Part shown: in pieces, positions 16,039 through 23,437 of the stretch
How the letters are laid out: each line of letters starts with the position of its first letter
Numbering within the stretch: the first letter of the stretch is position 1
Assembly (NCBI GenBank): GCA_944376695.1
Contig: CALWDM010000016.1
Span: 1 to 45,497, forward strand
DNA from: an uncultured Mediterraneibacter sp.
Lineage (GTDB): Bacteria > Bacillota > Clostridia > Lachnospirales > Lachnospiraceae
Reading direction: 5' to 3'
Length of the DNA stretch: 45,497 nt
The notes under the pieces: model-generated
The model's database searches: none
Seen by the model: only the letters and a program-made list of their open reading frames with translations
What the model was told of the DNA's origin: nothing
Translations under genes and position numbers: made by a program

Positions 16039-16827
16039 ATGGGGACGGCCACAAGAGTAATCTGTTTTGCAAATAATAAAGGAGGGAGCGGGAAGTCAAC
16101 GACATGTTCCAATGTGGGGTACGCTCTGGCGCAGGCCGGACGCAGAGTGCTCCTGATCGACGGGGACATGCAGATGAACCTTTCCCTCTCCCTTTTTGAT
16201 GAGGATACTGTGCTGGGGTTTGCGCAGGGAGACAAAAATCTTTACGAAGGCATCCGCAGGCAGGATGACCTGGCGGAATATATCGTACACACGCCCTGCG
16301 AGGGGCTGGACCTGATCCCCTCCTCTACGCTGATGAGCTCCATAGAATATGAACTGTTCACAAAGTGGCAGAGAGAGTACATCCTGAAAAAAGGGCTTAA
16401 AAAGACCCGGGAGTCGGGAGAGTATGATTATATTCTGATCGACGCCCCGCCTACGCTGGGCGGCTGGGTGATGAATATCCTCTGCGCGTCGGATGAGATC
16501 ATCATCCCGGTGGAGGCTTCCCCCTGGGGGCTCTTTGGACTGGGGAATATGTTTGAATTTCTGGACGGCGTAAAGGAGATTGCCCCGGACCTGAAGCTGG
16601 GCGGCATTGTGATCACAAAGGCAGACACGAGGAAGAATTATTTCCGCCAGACGCTGGATACGTTAAAGGAGCTGGATGATGTGAAAGTGTTTGATACTTA
16701 TATCCGGGTGGACAGCGGGATCGAGTGGTCGCAGGACAACAACGCTCCGGTCGTAGCGTACAGGAAGGGAAGCCGGAGCGCGAAGGAATACATAGCGCTG
16801 GCGCAGGAGATCGACGCTGCCCGGTAA
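16039..16827 (+). CDS. ParA/MinD-family ATPase (orphan)
   Basis: The 262-residue ATPase has the deviant Walker A motif NKGGSGKST near the N-terminus, switch I DGDMQMNLS in place of the common DxDPQ, and a Walker B-like YILIDAPPTLGG. ParA proteins form dynamic dimers that position DNA or large complexes. No ParB or parS site is nearby, so this is an orphan; its only near neighbour is the HD hydrolase gene upstream. The start at 16039 is preceded by AGGAG; a GTG at 16015 overlapping the upstream stop is an alternative. Confidence 0.8.
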   Translation: MGTATRVICFANNKGGSGKSTTCSNVGYALAQAGRRVLLIDGDMQMNLSLSLFDEDTVLGFAQGDKNLYEGIRRQDDLAEYIVHTPCEGLDLIPSSTLMSSIEYELFTKWQREYILKKGLKKTRESGEYDYILIDAPPTLGGWVMNILCASDEIIIPVEASPWGLFGLGNMFEFLDGVKEIAPDLKLGGIVITKADTRKNYFRQTLDTLKELDDVKVFDTYIRVDSGIEWSQDNNAPVVAYRKGSRSAKEYIALAQEIDAAR

Positions 16828-16840
16828 AACCCCGGAAACT

Positions 16841-16888
16841 GCATGGTAAATAAAATGCATGGTGAATAAACCGCATGGCAAATGTCTG
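16841..16888. repeat. Three 16-bp tandem repeats upstream of the AraC gene
   Basis: GCATGG followed by an A-rich tail recurs at 16841, 16857 and 16873 with a strict 16-bp period (GCATGGTAAATAAAAT, GCATGGTGAATAAACC, then GCATGGCAAATG, degenerating after 11-12 bases). The repeats lie in the gap between the ParA and AraC genes and could be iterated regulator half-sites or a replication slippage product. Confidence 0.5.
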
Positions 16889-16944
16889 CCGGATCCCCGG
16901 CAAACAGCGCTGCGCGGCCGCATTATGGAATGAAAGGCAGCAGG

Positions 16945-17928
16945 ATGCATCAGGAATTGCTCAGGGAGCTCTCGGTCATCACGGAAGAGGAGCAGAGGAT
17001 CCTCGGCGGACGGCAGGAGATCGACCCGCAGATTTATACGGAAAAGAAAGATATGGTCATTGACAGCGGTAAGCTTCTCCAGAGGGGGAAGCTGATTCAG
17101 GTGCGTCCGCATACGAGGTTCGTTCATTTCCCGGAACACACCCATAACTATATTGAAGTGATCTATATGTGCCAGGGCAGTACGACACACATCCTGAACG
17201 GGCGCGAGGTCGTGCTGAAGGAGGGGGATCTGCTCTTCCTGAACCAGAACGCAGTCCAGGAGATCCTGCCCGCGGGGAAGGATGACATTGCGGTGAATTT
17301 TATTATCCTGCCGGAATTTCTTGATACGGCGTTTGAGATGATGGGGAAGGAGGAAAACCAGCTCTGGGATTTCCTTGTCGGCGCGCTCTGCGGGCGGGAC
17401 GGGGAGACGGGCTGGATGTATTTCCATGTGGCGGATATCCTGCCGGTGCAGAATCTCATAGAAAATATGGTGTGGACGATCTTTTATGATTCGTCCAACA
17501 AGCGGAGCTGTACGCAGATCACGATGGGGCTCCTTTTACTCCAGCTTCTTGACTGCATGGACAAGATGGAGTCCGGCGGGCGGAAGTTTGACAATGAGAT
17601 CACAGCGGCAGTGCTCAGTTATATCGGGGAGCATTATAAGAACGGGACTCTCTCCGAGCTGGCGGGACAGATGGGATACGACGTATACTGGCTGAGCCGG
17701 GAGATCCGCAGGAGGACGGGCAGGACCTATAAGGAACTGCTCCAGGAGAAGCGGATGCAGCAGGCGGTGTATCTCCTGGGGAACAGCCGGATTCCGGTGA
17801 CAGATATCATCGAGTCCGTGGGATATGACAATACGAGCTATTTTTACAGGAAGTTCCGGGAGCGGTACGGGATGAGCCCGAAAGAATACAGAGACAATTT
17901 ATACAAAATGCCGGAAAAAGATTTGTGA
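16945..17928 (+). CDS. AraC-family transcriptional regulator (probable rhamnose/fucose activator)
   Basis: The 327-residue protein has an N-terminal cupin sensor domain (about 40-130; FPEHTHNYIEVIYMCQG) and a C-terminal double helix-turn-helix (about 225-322; YIGEHYKNGTLSELAGQMGYD and the signature FYRKFRERYGMSPKEYR). It sits directly before the rhamnulokinase operon, whose promoter has a good -10 but poor -35 element, as expected for activation by an AraC protein. The ATG at 16945 follows AAAGG by 7 bp; ATG 16930 is possible. The effector is inferred from the neighbours. Confidence 0.8.
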   Translation: MHQELLRELSVITEEEQRILGGRQEIDPQIYTEKKDMVIDSGKLLQRGKLIQVRPHTRFVHFPEHTHNYIEVIYMCQGSTTHILNGREVVLKEGDLLFLNQNAVQEILPAGKDDIAVNFIILPEFLDTAFEMMGKEENQLWDFLVGALCGRDGETGWMYFHVADILPVQNLIENMVWTIFYDSSNKRSCTQITMGLLLLQLLDCMDKMESGGRKFDNEITAAVLSYIGEHYKNGTLSELAGQMGYDVYWLSREIRRRTGRTYKELLQEKRMQQAVYLLGNSRIPVTDIIESVGYDNTSYFYRKFRERYGMSPKEYRDNLYKMPEKDL

Positions 17929-17969
17929 AAAATGCAAAAAAGAACGTTAAAATGAAGATAAGCCGCAAA

Positions 17970-18006
17970 TAAGGACGCTGTTTTATATAAATAGCGTCCT
18001 TTTTTG
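17970..18006 (+). terminator. Terminator after the AraC gene
   Basis: AAGGACGCT and AGCGTCCTT form a 9-bp stem with a 12-nt AT-rich loop, followed by a T run. Confidence 0.8.
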
Positions 18007-18021
18007 TCTGTTTCTCCTAAT

Positions 18022-18027
18022 TATAAT
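18022..18027 (+). promoter_or_regulatory. -10 element of the rhaB operon
   Basis: TATAAT at 18022-18027 has no recognisable -35 hexamer at the expected distance, where the terminator T-tract lies. This is consistent with activator-dependent transcription. Confidence 0.4.
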
Positions 18028-18066
18028 AAAAGCAGATAATGATAAGCGAAGAAGGAGGCACAAGAG

Positions 18067-19461
18067 ATGGACAGATATTATTTGGCTGTTGATATCGGGG
18101 CATCCAGCGGACGCCATATGCTGGCCAGCATGAAGGACGGGAAGATGCAGCTTGAAGAGACGTACCGTTTCCCGAACGGGATGGACGATAAGAACGGCAC
18201 TCTCTGCTGGGATGTGGACCGTCTTTTCGCGGAGATCAAAAATGGGCTCAAAAAATGTAAAGAACTCGGCAAGATCCCGGTTTCTATGGCCATCGACACA
18301 TGGGGTGTTGACTATGTGCTGCTCGATAAAGACGACAGGATCCTGGGCGATACTGTGGGATACCGGGACAGCCGCACAGAGGGCATGGACGAGAAAGTAT
18401 ATGAGGTGATCCCACAGGAGGAACTGTACGCGCGGACCGGGATCCAGAAGCAGATCTTTAATACCGTTTATCAGCTCATGGCAGTAAAAGAGTCGCATCC
18501 GGAGTACCTGGAGCAGGCGGAGAGTATCCTCATGATCCCGGATTATTTCCATTTCCTGCTCACAGGCGTGAAGAAAAATGAGTACACAAACGCCACGACA
18601 GGACAGTTGGTGAGCCCGAAGACAAATGACTGGGATTATGAGTTGATCGAGATGCTCGGGTACAACCCTGAAATGTTCCGCCCGGTATCCATGCCGGGGA
18701 CCGTGGTCGGAGATTTTACAGAAGAGGTGCAGAAGGAAGTTGGATTTAACTGTACCGTCGTGCTCCCGGCGACCCACGATACGGGAAGCGCGGTGCTGGC
18801 CGTCCCGACCAATGACGACGACGCGGTGTACATCAGCTCCGGCACATGGTCGCTGATGGGGATCGAGCGCGAAGAGGCGGACTGTTCCGTGGAGAGCATG
18901 AAAGCGAACTTTACAAACGAAGGCGGATATGACCACAGATTCCGCTATCTCAAAAACATTATGGGACTCTGGATGATCCAGTCCGTGAAGAAAGAATTTA
19001 CCGAAGACCTGTCATTTGCTCAGATCTGCGAGATGGCGTCCAAAGAGACGATCCCGTCCATCGTAGACTGCAATGACGACTGCTTCCTGGCTCCGAAGAG
19101 CATGATCCAGGCAGTACAGGACTTCTGCCGCAGGACAGGGCAGCAGGTTCCGGAGACTGTGGGGGAGATCTCTTCCGTGATCTACAACAGCCTGGCAAAA
19201 TGCTACGGAGACACTGTGCAGGAGATCGAAGAGATCACCGGAAAGAAATACAGCGCCATCTACGTAGTAGGCGGCGGTTCCAATGCAGGCTACTTAAACG
19301 AACTCACCGCAAAATATACAGGAAAGAAAGTCTCCGCAGGCCCGTCCGAGGCGACCGCCATCGGAAACGTCATCGTACAGATGCTCCATGACGGCATATT
19401 CAAAGACCTGCCCGAGGCAAGGACATGCGTGAGAGAGTCCTTTGGTGTTGTAATGTACTAA
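18067..19461 (+). CDS. rhaB: Rhamnulokinase
   Basis: This 464-residue FGGY-family kinase has the N-terminal phosphate loop LAVDIGASSGRHML, the substrate segment AIDTWGVDYVLLD, ATHDTGSAVLAVP and ISSGTWSLMG, and the adenosine motif VVGGGSNAGYLNELTA, all typical of RhaB. It phosphorylates L-rhamnulose, and in some homologues L-fuculose, at C1. It starts at ATG 18067 behind AGGAGG and is followed by an isomerase gene and, further downstream, by the aldolase of the microcompartment, completing the route to DHAP and lactaldehyde. Confidence 0.92.
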   Translation: MDRYYLAVDIGASSGRHMLASMKDGKMQLEETYRFPNGMDDKNGTLCWDVDRLFAEIKNGLKKCKELGKIPVSMAIDTWGVDYVLLDKDDRILGDTVGYRDSRTEGMDEKVYEVIPQEELYARTGIQKQIFNTVYQLMAVKESHPEYLEQAESILMIPDYFHFLLTGVKKNEYTNATTGQLVSPKTNDWDYELIEMLGYNPEMFRPVSMPGTVVGDFTEEVQKEVGFNCTVVLPATHDTGSAVLAVPTNDDDAVYISSGTWSLMGIEREEADCSVESMKANFTNEGGYDHRFRYLKNIMGLWMIQSVKKEFTEDLSFAQICEMASKETIPSIVDCNDDCFLAPKSMIQAVQDFCRRTGQQVPETVGEISSVIYNSLAKCYGDTVQEIEEITGKKYSAIYVVGGGSNAGYLNELTAKYTGKKVSAGPSEATAIGNVIVQMLHDGIFKDLPEARTCVRESFGVVMY

Positions 19462-19479
19462 AGGGGTCAGACCCCTTTG
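19461..19479. repeat. Perfect palindromic hairpin GGGGTC-A-GACCCC between rhaB and the isomerase gene
   Basis: AAAGGGGTCAGACCCCTTT is a 9-bp inverted repeat with a single-base centre that begins at the rhaB stop codon. It has no strong T-tract. This looks like a dispersed intergenic palindrome and may stabilise or process the mRNA rather than terminate it. Confidence 0.5.
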
Positions 19480-19509
19480 AGGCAAAATATCCAAACAGGA
19501 GGAATTAAC

Positions 19510-20928
19510 ATGTTAGTTGAAACAAAAGCAAAAATTGGTGTATTTTCAATCGCGTTAGGTGCGTACCTTCCGCAGTTCCCGTCGCTTGTGCCGGAGTTTG
19601 AGGCGCAGTACGAGGCTTTTAAGAAGATGATCCCAGATACGGTGGAGATTATTGACGGCGGGATGGTGACGACAAAAGAGCAGTCCCAGGCAGCAGGCGA
19701 CCTGTTCCGTGCGGCGGACGTGGATCTGGTGTTCCTTCAGCTCCTTACATACGCTACGTCTTACAACATGCTCCCGGCTGTGAAGGATCTGGATGTGCCG
19801 GTTGTGCTCGTGAATATCCAGAAGCTGAAAGCTCTGGATTATGACCACACAGACATTGCAAAATGGCTTGGAGAGGGTTATGCGTGCGGCGCTGTGGGCG
19901 AGATGGTGGCTGACCTTGAGAGATTCGGTAAGAGACACGCGGTGATCACCGGCGTTGTCGAGGGCGGAGACCCGGCTGTCCAGGCAGAGATCGAAGACTG
20001 GTGCCGCGCTGCGCAGACGAGAAGGAGATTCCGCGATACGAACATCGCCCAGATCGGCAGGCCGTATCCTGGTATGATGGATCTCTATATTGACGAATCC
20101 AACCTGTACAGAAGGATGCACCTGTATACGAAGCAGTTTGACTGGGAGAAAATGTGGGCGATCGCCGACGATATCACAGACGAGGATGCGATCCGCGCGA
20201 AAGCACAGGATATCCTTGATACATTTGACATAGAGGGCGGCGGGAGCATCGAAGAAGTCTGGGAAATGGCAAAATATGTCGTTGCGTTTGAAAAATGGGT
20301 GAAAGACGAGAAGCTGGGTCTGATCGCTTCCCACTACGACGGGTTCGCTCAGGGCAAGGCCGGCGTCCTTGACAGCATGCTCATCCCGGCGTTCTCCATG
20401 CTGATCAGGCAGGGAACTGCATGCGCGGTAGAAGGCGACATAAAGGTTGCAATGGCAATGAGCATCTTAAAGACAATCTCAGGCACAGGCCAGCTTGCGG
20501 AGATGTATTCCATTGACTTTAACGATGATATTGCAATCATCGGTCACAGCGGTTCGGGAGATGCAGACATCTCTGATAAGAAACCGACCATGAAGATCGT
20601 GAAGGTGTTCCACGGAAAGACAGGCGGCGGCTACCTGACACAGTTCTATCCGTACACAGGTCCGGTGACTTACCTGGCGATCACACAGGACGGCGACGGA
20701 CACTTCAAGTTCATCGTAGCGGAAGGCGTCAACGAGGAAGGCCCGATCCTCTCCTTCGGCGATACAAATATGAGAACACGCTTTACATGCGGCGCGAGAG
20801 AGTTCGTGACCCGCTGGAGCGAATGCGGTCCGACACACCACTTTGCCGCTGCCACAGGAAGGCATATCGATACGATCCTGAAAGTGGCGAAGATCTTTCA
20901 TGTACCGGTAGACATTGTCACAAGGTAG
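19510..20928 (+). CDS. L-fucose/L-arabinose isomerase-family protein (probable deoxyhexose isomerase)
   Basis: The 472-residue protein belongs to the AraA/FucI-type isomerase fold rather than the RhaA TIM barrel. N-terminal Rossmann-like segments (residues 1-200) precede a central domain with the glutamate-containing segment EVWEMAKYVVAFEKWV and a C-terminal beta domain ending in HHFAAATGRHIDTILKVAKIF, which supplies conserved histidines. It would convert an aldose (L-rhamnose or L-fucose) to its ketose, feeding RhaB. The ATG at 19510 follows GGAGGA by about 7 bp. Substrate specificity cannot be read from sequence; position favours a 6-deoxyhexose. Confidence 0.75.
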   Translation: MLVETKAKIGVFSIALGAYLPQFPSLVPEFEAQYEAFKKMIPDTVEIIDGGMVTTKEQSQAAGDLFRAADVDLVFLQLLTYATSYNMLPAVKDLDVPVVLVNIQKLKALDYDHTDIAKWLGEGYACGAVGEMVADLERFGKRHAVITGVVEGGDPAVQAEIEDWCRAAQTRRRFRDTNIAQIGRPYPGMMDLYIDESNLYRRMHLYTKQFDWEKMWAIADDITDEDAIRAKAQDILDTFDIEGGGSIEEVWEMAKYVVAFEKWVKDEKLGLIASHYDGFAQGKAGVLDSMLIPAFSMLIRQGTACAVEGDIKVAMAMSILKTISGTGQLAEMYSIDFNDDIAIIGHSGSGDADISDKKPTMKIVKVFHGKTGGGYLTQFYPYTGPVTYLAITQDGDGHFKFIVAEGVNEEGPILSFGDTNMRTRFTCGAREFVTRWSECGPTHHFAAATGRHIDTILKVAKIFHVPVDIVTR

Positions 20929-21003
20929 GATCAGACAAGAAAACGTCAGACAGGAAAGCATCAGACGGGAAGACATCAGGCAGGAAGACATCAGGCGGGA
21001 AGA
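20929..21003. repeat. Five tandem 15-bp repeats
   Basis: Units of the type CATCAGACGGGAAGA occur at 20929, 20944, 20959, 20974 and 20989 with an exact 15-bp period and one to four differences, starting immediately after the isomerase stop codon. There are no spacers, so this is a minisatellite and not a CRISPR. Confidence 0.8.
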
Positions 21004-21020
21004 TGGGGCGGGCGGAAAAG

Positions 21021-21536
21021 TCACGGTTCGGCGAACAGCCCGATATCCGGCGGGGCAAAGGTAAAGAGGAAAAATGCAAGGACCATCACAGCGCTGAAAA
21101 ACAGGATGACCGGGCAGCCTTTTTCGGCGCGCTCCGAATCCCGCAGTTTCCAGGCAGTCCAAAAGGCTGCAAGGACAGCGATGTAGAAGATTCCGATGTC
21201 GATCAAAGCGAGATTTCTCCCCAGGATCCCGGAATACGTGTAAAACAGCACCGGTACAAGCCATGTCCCGAGCAGCCCTCCGATGAGGAGGGCGCACCGC
21301 ATGGCAGGGAAGTTCTTCCGGAGCCTGGAGGGGAGAAAGAGGCTCCAGATCAGGATCGGGAAGAAGACCAGCTTCATGTGCTCCCATGTGGATTCATTGA
21401 CCGGGGAAAACAGGGCTGCCACAGGGTTCTGCCCGGACCATTCGTAGAAAAAGTGCGACAGAGTCCCTAAAACCGCGCTGAAGATCATGCCTGCCGCAAA
21501 ATAGATTTTTAGAGATTTTATATTTTCACTATCCAT
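21021..21536 (-). CDS. DUF6512-type membrane protein
   Basis: The 171-residue hydrophobic protein has five or so membrane helices and the conserved segment HFFYEWSGQNP...SPVNESTWEHMKLVFFP near residues 30-65, which matches the DUF6512 family from Firmicutes. Its function is unknown. It is the only leftward gene in this region. The start at 21536 has a G5 stretch 7 bp upstream that lies within the arm of a large inverted repeat (21540-21597), so translation may be hairpin-controlled. An ATG at 21551 within the stem is less likely. Confidence 0.6.
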   Translation of the reverse strand: MDSENIKSLKIYFAAGMIFSAVLGTLSHFFYEWSGQNPVAALFSPVNESTWEHMKLVFFPILIWSLFLPSRLRKNFPAMRCALLIGGLLGTWLVPVLFYTYSGILGRNLALIDIGIFYIAVLAAFWTAWKLRDSERAEKGCPVILFFSAVMVLAFFLFTFAPPDIGLFAEP

Positions 21537-21539
21537 AAA

Positions 21540-21597
21540 ATACCCCCGCACACTGTATTAGCAGAAAGAAACCATGTAATACAGTATGCGGGGGTAT
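21540..21597. repeat. 58-bp inverted repeat covering the ribosome binding site of the DUF6512 gene
   Basis: The arms 21540-21560 and 21577-21597 match at 20 of 21 positions, around a 16-nt loop. On the minus strand the 3' arm contains the GC-rich ribosome binding site and is followed by TTTT and then the ATG. It could be an attenuator-like or translation-blocking hairpin, or the trace of a small mobile repeat. Confidence 0.7.
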
Positions 21598-21993
21598 CCT
21601 GGTTTTATTCATTTTATCCGCCCTGCGGAAAACTTCATTGCAATATCCGTGATCGTCACTGCGGCGCCCTGCCGGTGGGGAGCGGTGGATCGCACGCAGA
21701 TTCCCTGCGCTGTTTTCAATATGCAGCATTTCTGTGATAACGTCCATGAAAAAACAGGCAAAACAAATAGAAAACAACAGGATAAATATTGGGATGTATT
21801 GGGAATGGATAGAAAAAATCGTATTTTTTCTATGCGAAACAGGACAGACATGGTATAATACATAAAAGCAGCTCCTGAGGGCGGGAGCAGATGCGCGGGG
21901 AAGGCGTACTCCGGGTTCTGGAGGGAAGGGATATACCGGCCCGTGAACAAGGGTTCAGCGATGAATCTCACTAAAAACCAACATCAAAATCAG
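21598..21993. other. Gene-free region with a possible structured leader RNA
   Basis: No convincing coding frame was found here on either strand. An extended -10 element, TGGTATAAT, lies at 21851-21859. The GC-rich stretch 21868-21960 can fold into GCTCC...GGAGC (about 21870-21888), CTCC...GGAG (about 21910-21925) and an enclosing CGCGGG...CCCGTG stem. I could not match it to a riboswitch class I know, and there is no clear terminator. Confidence 0.35.
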
Positions 21994-22022
21994 TTGACTA
22001 TTGTGGGATTGTGTGGTAATAT
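21994..22022 (+). promoter_or_regulatory. Promoter of the microcompartment operon
   Basis: TTGACT (21994-21999), a 17-bp spacer and TAATAT (22017-22022) with TG one base upstream of the -10 hexamer. The predicted start, near 22029, lies 48 bp before the aldolase ATG. Confidence 0.65.
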
Positions 22023-22037
22023 TCTGGCAGAAACAAC

Positions 22038-22055
22038 ACAAAACAACTGTTTTGT
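22038..22055. promoter_or_regulatory. Palindromic operator candidate in the aldolase leader
   Basis: ACAAAACA-AC-TGTTTTGT has perfect 8-bp arms just downstream of the predicted transcription start. It is a plausible site for the DeoR-type regulator encoded at the far end of the locus. No second copy was confirmed. Confidence 0.45.
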
Positions 22056-22076
22056 AGAATCCAAGGAGGAGAAAAG

Positions 22077-22892
22077 ATGCAAAACGAATACGAAATCAAA
22101 AAAGAAATGTGTGAGATCGGTAAGCGCGTTTACAACCGCGGAATGGTTGCCGCAAACGACGGCAACTTTTCTGTAAAGCTTAACGACCATGAGTTCTTAT
22201 GTACACCGACAGGCGTCAGCAAAGGCTTTATGACACCCGAGTACATCTGTAAGGTGGATGAGAACGGAGACGTTCTTCAGGCGAACAAAGGATTCAGGCC
22301 GTCTTCTGAGATCAAGATGCATATGCGCGTATATCAGAAGAGACCGGATGTAAACGCAGTTGTACATGCTCATCCGCTGTATGCTACAACATTCGCTATT
22401 GCAGGCATCCCGCTGACACAGCCGATCATGCCGGAAGCGGTTATCGCGCTTGGATGTGTGCCTATCGCTCCGTACGGGACGCCGTCCACAATGGAGATTC
22501 CGGATGCAGTTGAACCGCTCCTGCAGCATTTCGATGCAGTTCTCCTTGAGAACCACGGCGCGCTGACGTTTTCCGACAGCCTTCTCGCCGCATATATGAA
22601 GATGGAGTCTGTAGAGTTCTACGCTCAGCTGTTATGGCAGACAATGCAGATCGGCGGGCCGCAGGAATTTAACAAAGAGCAGGTAGACAAGCTGTATGAG
22701 ATCAGAAGACAGATGGGGCTCCCGGGCAAACATCCGGCAAACCTCTGTCCGAACGCAAAGGCAGGCAAGCCGAGCTGCCACACATGCGGCGGAAGCTGCA
22801 GCAGCGAGACGTCAGGCACAGCGGCAGAGAGCGCAGATGCGGATCTGATCGCATCCATCACAAAGAAAGTAATGGAACAGCTGGGAATGTAA
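22077..22892 (+). CDS. Class II aldolase (L-fuculose/L-rhamnulose 1-phosphate type) with C-terminal encapsulation peptide
   Basis: The 271-residue zinc aldolase of the AraD/FucA family carries the metal histidines in VVHAHPLYATTF and LLENHGALTF and the acidic residue in PSSEIKMHM. It cleaves a deoxyketose 1-phosphate to DHAP and L-lactaldehyde. After the aldolase domain (about 1-220) comes a Cys-rich linker (CPNAKAGKPSCHTCGGSC), then an amphipathic helix ADADLIASITKKVMEQLGM, a typical shell-targeting peptide. It is the first enzyme of the microcompartment operon, starts behind AAGGAGGA and receives substrate from RhaB. Fuculose versus rhamnulose specificity is unresolved; homologues often take both. 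Confidence 0.88.
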   Translation: MQNEYEIKKEMCEIGKRVYNRGMVAANDGNFSVKLNDHEFLCTPTGVSKGFMTPEYICKVDENGDVLQANKGFRPSSEIKMHMRVYQKRPDVNAVVHAHPLYATTFAIAGIPLTQPIMPEAVIALGCVPIAPYGTPSTMEIPDAVEPLLQHFDAVLLENHGALTFSDSLLAAYMKMESVEFYAQLLWQTMQIGGPQEFNKEQVDKLYEIRRQMGLPGKHPANLCPNAKAGKPSCHTCGGSCSSETSGTAAESADADLIASITKKVMEQLGM

Positions 22893-22915
22893 GAAAAACG
22901 AAGTGAGGCGGAGCT

Positions 22916-23437
22916 ATGAACGAACAGGACATCACCAATGCAGTGAGAGCTGTGCTCGACCAGATGAAAGATACAGCTCCCGCTCAGGAGAAAAAGCATG
23001 TCTGTAAATGCAAAAAGCATGTGATGACTCTGGCGCTTGCCAATGCCCTGATCGAGAGAGTTATGGCAAGGGCAGCCGGGATGGGCGTCAATGTCGTGGC
23101 CGCTGTCTCGGACAAGGCAGGCAGGCCCGTATCTGTCCAGTGCATGGACGATGCGTACATAGCAAGCTTTGACATTGCAATCAACAAGACCTATACTTCC
23201 GCGAGCCTTAAGATGTCCACCGCGCAGCTTGCGGAGCTGAGTCAGCCGGGACAGGATCTCTACGGGATCCAGTTTACGAATAACGGAAAGATCGTGGTCT
23301 TCGGCGGCGGCGAGGTGCTGGAAGCAGACGGCCAGATCGTCGGGGCGCTCGGAGTGAGCGGCGGATCGGCGGCGGAGGACACCGCCATCGCAGCTTATGG
23401 GAAGTCGGTCTTTAAGGAGGTATTAGAGTGTCTGTAA
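22916..23437 (+). CDS. PduO C-terminal/HbpS-like (GlcG-type) protein with N-terminal encapsulation peptide
   Basis: The 173-residue protein has an N-terminal helix NEQDITNAVRAVLDQM, a short Cys/Lys linker (KKHVCKCKKH), then a heme-degradation/HbpS-like domain (LALANALIERVMARAAGMGVNVVAAVSDKAGRPV; GGGEVLEADGQIVGALGVSGGSAAEDTAIA). The same domain forms the C-terminus of PduO and is frequent in microcompartment loci, where it may bind heme or a flavin- or cobalamin-related cofactor. The cobalamin adenosyltransferase half of PduO is absent. The CxC pair in the linker could bind metal. Its function in the compartment is not established. Confidence 0.75.
   Translation: MNEQDITNAVRAVLDQMKDTAPAQEKKHVCKCKKHVMTLALANALIERVMARAAGMGVNVVAAVSDKAGRPVSVQCMDDAYIASFDIAINKTYTSASLKMSTAQLAELSQPGQDLYGIQFTNNGKIVVFGGGEVLEADGQIVGALGVSGGSAAEDTAIAAYGKSVFKEVLECL

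Noticed and set aside
19461-19479. Rho-independent terminator between rhaB and the isomerase gene
   Set aside because: The palindrome is strong but has a one-base centre and no T-tract beyond TTT; the genes appear to be co-transcribed.
20929-21003. Possible CRISPR array
   Set aside because: The 15-bp units are directly adjacent with no spacers and there are no cas genes.
21860-21960. Cobalamin or other known riboswitch before the BMC operon
   Set aside because: Conserved boxes of the cobalamin, TPP, FMN, SAM, THF, ZTP and c-di-GMP classes were not found; only generic stems are visible.
21586-21971. Small open frames on both strands between the DUF6512 gene and the BMC operon
   Set aside because: They overlap each other and promoter-like AT-rich sequence, start without ribosome binding sites and show no family features.
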